NCBI GenBank assembly: GCA_002420145.1
Contig: DIHL01000030.1
Coordinates: forward strand, 16,251-80,250
From: Bacteroidetes bacterium UBA5697
GTDB taxonomy: Bacteria; Bacteroidota; Bacteroidia; B-17B0; Aurantibacillaceae
Reading direction: 5' to 3'
DNA: 64,000 nt
Shown: positions 61,489 to 64,000 of the stretch, piece by piece
How the letters are laid out: each line of letters begins with the position of its first letter
How positions within the stretch are numbered: position 1 is the first letter of the stretch
Translations under genes and position numbers: made by a program
The notes under the pieces: generated by a model
What the model saw: the letters and a program-made list of their open reading frames with translations, nothing else
The model's database searches: none
Told to the model about the DNA's origin: nothing

Positions 61489-63168
61489 TTAAAATCGCTT
61501 ATTAGGATTAAATGGCTTTGTTGGTTTTTCAATGGTGGTTAAAATTGAGGTTATTTTTTGTTTATCAGCTAGCAATTTTTTTGCCTCAGCTACATCTAAA
61601 TCATACTTCAAAGCCGTTCCTATCCTTCCTTTTTGAAACTCAAAACGTGCTGCCATTTCTTCTTCAATAAATTGTTTGATTTCTGGTTTAAAACGCACTA
61701 AATCATCTTTTTTATTAGAAGCCATTTTATTTAATAACGCTTCGTATTCTGCTTTTATGCTTTCGTAATATTTTTCATTTGTGGCGTCTAATTTTAGATC
61801 TTCTAAAGCAAAATCACTTTGAGTTTTATAATTATAATCCTTGTCTTTTAAATAAGAAATAAAGTCATTATAATCTGCATCTGATAAAGATACACTAGCG
61901 GCAGTTGTTTGATATTGAGGATTTTTTATTAAATATTGATTTACAAAAGTAAATACATGATTCTTGTTTAATAAAGTTGCTAAAATATTACTGTATTTAA
62001 TAGGTTCTGTTTTTACATCAGGCAAAACTCCAGCGCCATCATAAATAATACGACCATTTTTTGTTTTAAATGCGGTGATTAATGAATCAGGCACTTTTTC
62101 AACTCTTCCTTCTTCGTCCTTGTGCGTGTAATCTAATGCTTGAATACAACGTCCACTTGGAATATAGTATTTAGCTACAGTTACTTTTAGTTTAGTATTA
62201 TATGTTAAGTCTCTTGTTTGTTGAACCAGTCCTTTACCATATGAACGTTGTCCTAAAACTACAGCTCTATCTAAATCTTGTAAAGCACCCGAAACAATTT
62301 CGGAAGCTGAAGCAGAATTATTATCTACCAATACCACTAACGGAATTTGAGTATCTACAGGAGAATACAAAGAAAAATATTGTTTGTTCCATTCTTTCAC
62401 TTTGCCTTTAGTGGAAACTACTTCATTGTTTTTATCAATAAATAAGTTGACGATATTCACTGCCTCGTGCAATAATCCCCCTGGATTTCCTCTCAAATCA
62501 AGAATCAAAGATTTGCAGTTTTTTTCTTTTAATTTTAACAAGGCCTCTTTTACTTCACCCGAACAGTTATCAGTAAAGCTGGTTAATTTAATATACCCTA
62601 CCTCAGCATTTAACATGCTATAATATGGAACAGCTTTCACTTTAATTTCTTCACGTTTTAAATTAACTTCTGTTGGGGTTGTTTGTCCTAAATGAATAAT
62701 TTTTAATTTAATTGGAGTTCCTGCTTGTCCCTTAAGCATGGTTGTAATATCTTCTGTTTTTTTACCAACTACATTCACTCCGTTTACTTCTACAATTTCA
62801 TCGCCAGCTCTGAGTCCTGCTCGGTATGCTGCAAATCCTTCGTAAGGCTCTGTGATTGTAATTTTCTTATTAACATCCTGAATTAATGCGCCAATGCCTC
62901 CATATTCGCCAGTAGTCATCATACGATAATCTTCAATATCGTTCTCGGCAATATAGTTTGTATAAGGGTCTAAAGATGCTAACATGGCTTCAATACCTGT
63001 TTTCATTAATTGCCCTGGCTTTGTTTCATCCACATAAGCAATATTTAATTCACGGTATAGTGTATTAAATACATCTAGATTTTTAGATATTTCGAAATAG
63101 TCTTGAGAGAAATTGAATGCAAAAAAAGATGCAATACTCAAACAAATAATGACAATATATTTTTTCAT
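61489..63168 (-). CDS. S41-family C-terminal processing peptidase (Ctp/Tsp-like)
   Basis: The 559-aa protein has a signal or anchor segment (residues 4-20), a PDZ domain (about 85-165, GGIGALIQDV and AGLRAGDEIVEVNGVNV), and the S41 catalytic core with LDLRGNPGGLLHEAVNI, nucleophile Ser287 (NNSASASEIV) and Lys312 (SYGKGLVQ), 25 residues apart as in the family. The C-terminal 200 residues include coiled-coil-like charged segments. It degrades periplasmic proteins by C-terminal recognition. Monocistronic. Confidence 0.93.
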   Translation of the reverse strand: MKKYIVIICLSIASFFAFNFSQDYFEISKNLDVFNTLYRELNIAYVDETKPGQLMKTGIEAMLASLDPYTNYIAENDIEDYRMMTTGEYGGIGALIQDVNKKITITEPYEGFAAYRAGLRAGDEIVEVNGVNVVGKKTEDITTMLKGQAGTPIKLKIIHLGQTTPTEVNLKREEIKVKAVPYYSMLNAEVGYIKLTSFTDNCSGEVKEALLKLKEKNCKSLILDLRGNPGGLLHEAVNIVNLFIDKNNEVVSTKGKVKEWNKQYFSLYSPVDTQIPLVVLVDNNSASASEIVSGALQDLDRAVVLGQRSYGKGLVQQTRDLTYNTKLKVTVAKYYIPSGRCIQALDYTHKDEEGRVEKVPDSLITAFKTKNGRIIYDGAGVLPDVKTEPIKYSNILATLLNKNHVFTFVNQYLIKNPQYQTTAASVSLSDADYNDFISYLKDKDYNYKTQSDFALEDLKLDATNEKYYESIKAEYEALLNKMASNKKDDLVRFKPEIKQFIEEEMAARFEFQKGRIGTALKYDLDVAEAKKLLADKQKITSILTTIEKPTKPFNPNKRF

Positions 63169-63399
63169 TTAATAATTAGGTGTGATTACTGGTACATAAA
63201 AATACTGTAAAAATTGCATCAAAATAAGTCATTTATATATTTTTATAAAACAATAGTACAAGTGGCTTGTTAAGTAAATTAGTGGTTTTACTAATTAAAG
63301 AAGTAGTTTCACACATCAGCTCTATAAATGGCACTATTTTTCTGTAATTTAGTAGTGAATCCCCGAGTTAACACATGTATAACCATTAAAATTTAAACA

Positions 63400-64000
63400 A
63401 TGGCAACGCAACAACTCACCATTCCGATGTTTCCCCTTAACATGGTATTATTACCTGGCGAAACAAAAACGCTCCATATTTTTGAGGAACGTTATAAGCA
63501 ATTAGTAACTGATTGCTTATTAAATGATGCGCATTTCGGAATTCCTTTTATCAACCAAAAATCAATGTGTAATTATGGTATAGAAGTGAAAATTAGTAAC
63601 GTGATAAAAAAATACGAAAACGGCGAAATGGATATTGCTATTGAAGGTATTCGTGCATTTAAACTCATAGAATTTTCGCAAGTACTTCCACCAAAATTAT
63701 ATGGCGCTGGTGTTATACAATATGAAGAAGATATTTTTGAAAAACCGTCTCATTTTCTTCAAGAAATAACCAAAGAATATATGTGGATTTCGCAACAACA
63801 AATTATACCCATTGACGCCTTTGATCATTCTAATGTTTATGGAATTGCAAGATTACTAGATTTATCTCTTATCGAAAAATATGAATTACTTAGCGCCGAA
63901 GATGTGAAAGCAAAAGAAGAATTTTTAAAACCTAAAATCAAATTATTTATTCATTTAGTTAAAACAGAAAACGATTTAAAATCAAAGTTTGTACTAAAGT
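63400..64000 (+). CDS. Lon-protease substrate-binding (LON N-terminal) domain protein, 3' end outside window
   Basis: The frame opens with ATG at 63400 and runs off the window after 200 codons. It reads MATQQLTIPMFPLNMVLLPG, then LHIFEERYKQLVTDCL and MDIAIEGIRAFKLIEF, the pattern of the N-terminal LON domain found alone as a ~200-aa protein in many Bacteroidota. No ATPase motif appears in the visible part, so it is the stand-alone form rather than Lon itself. Its role is unclear. Confidence 0.85.
   Translation, partial: MATQQLTIPMFPLNMVLLPGETKTLHIFEERYKQLVTDCLLNDAHFGIPFINQKSMCNYGIEVKISNVIKKYENGEMDIAIEGIRAFKLIEFSQVLPPKLYGAGVIQYEEDIFEKPSHFLQEITKEYMWISQQQIIPIDAFDHSNVYGIARLLDLSLIEKYELLSAEDVKAKEEFLKPKIKLFIHLVKTENDLKSKFVLK

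Noticed and set aside
1..64000. CRISPR array, prophage or insertion sequence
   Set aside because: No regularly spaced direct repeats, cas genes, phage structural genes, integrase or transposase motifs were found on either strand.

Overview
The window is a low-GC, densely coded stretch of a Bacteroidota chromosome. The evidence is five proteins with type IX secretion (T9SS) sorting signals (four type A, one type B), a split MoxR/DUF58/DUF4350/DUF4129 cluster, a Bacteroidota-type hisB fusion, a DUF4271-hemD-rnpA neighbourhood, absence of Shine-Dalgarno-like leaders, and several matches to the TAnnTTTG promoter element of this phylum. I cannot assign a genus. I see no rRNA, tRNA, CRISPR array, prophage or insertion sequence. 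The window reads as core chromosome with small intergenic repeats.

Layout. 1-5.05 kb: histidine operon hisD(partial)-C-B-H-A-F-IE, with a perfect hairpin between hisF and hisIE. 5.1-7.1 kb: a TPR/SpoIIE-type phosphatase. 7.3-11.2 kb: tatC, an AhpD-like protein, an outer-membrane-barrel-like protein and, convergently, the potassium transporter kup. 11.4-17 kb: three secreted T9SS proteins, two of them tandem paralogues with different sorting signals. 17-21 kb: an orphan sensor kinase and a metal-chelate or cobalamin-type ABC importer (binding lipoprotein, FecCD permease, ATPase). 21-26 kb: efp, accA, ispE and a secreted M1 peptidase. 26-32.5 kb: bestrophin-like channel, hemE, GNAT, a thioredoxin-like ferredoxin, a TIGR01777 epimerase and glmS. 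32.5-39.5 kb: a six-gene membrane cluster (DUF58, MoxR, DUF4350, DUF4129, polytopic protein, SpoIIM) with a divergent RDD gene. 39.5-46.9 kb: DUF3109, a DarA-like flavodoxin-fold protein, lipoproteins, TonB, a histone H1-like protein, clpP and a 2H phosphoesterase. 46.9-50.7 kb: two more SpoIIE-type phosphatases and a free-Met-sulfoxide reductase. 50.8-53.7 kb: acyl-CoA ligase and mutY. 53.8-58.7 kb: a secreted CxxCH protein, a small cytochrome-like lipoprotein, YceI, a DUF5777 barrel, DUF4271 and hemD. 58.9-64 kb: rnpA, purE, purK, ribosomal protein bTHX, an S41 protease and a partial Lon-substrate-binding-domain protein.

The most unusual signal is a lysine/alanine-rich histone-H1-like low-complexity module that occurs three times within 18 kb: as a free 61-aa protein, as a ~165-residue N-terminal extension on uroporphyrinogen-III synthase, and as a C-terminal tail on bTHX. 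The second theme is secretion: a tandem pair carries the same N-terminal domain behind two different T9SS signals, and one T9SS cargo carries a haem-attachment motif. The third is three SpoIIE-type phosphatases without any recognisable anti-sigma partner nearby. Intergenic gaps carry at least three families of short palindromic repeats.
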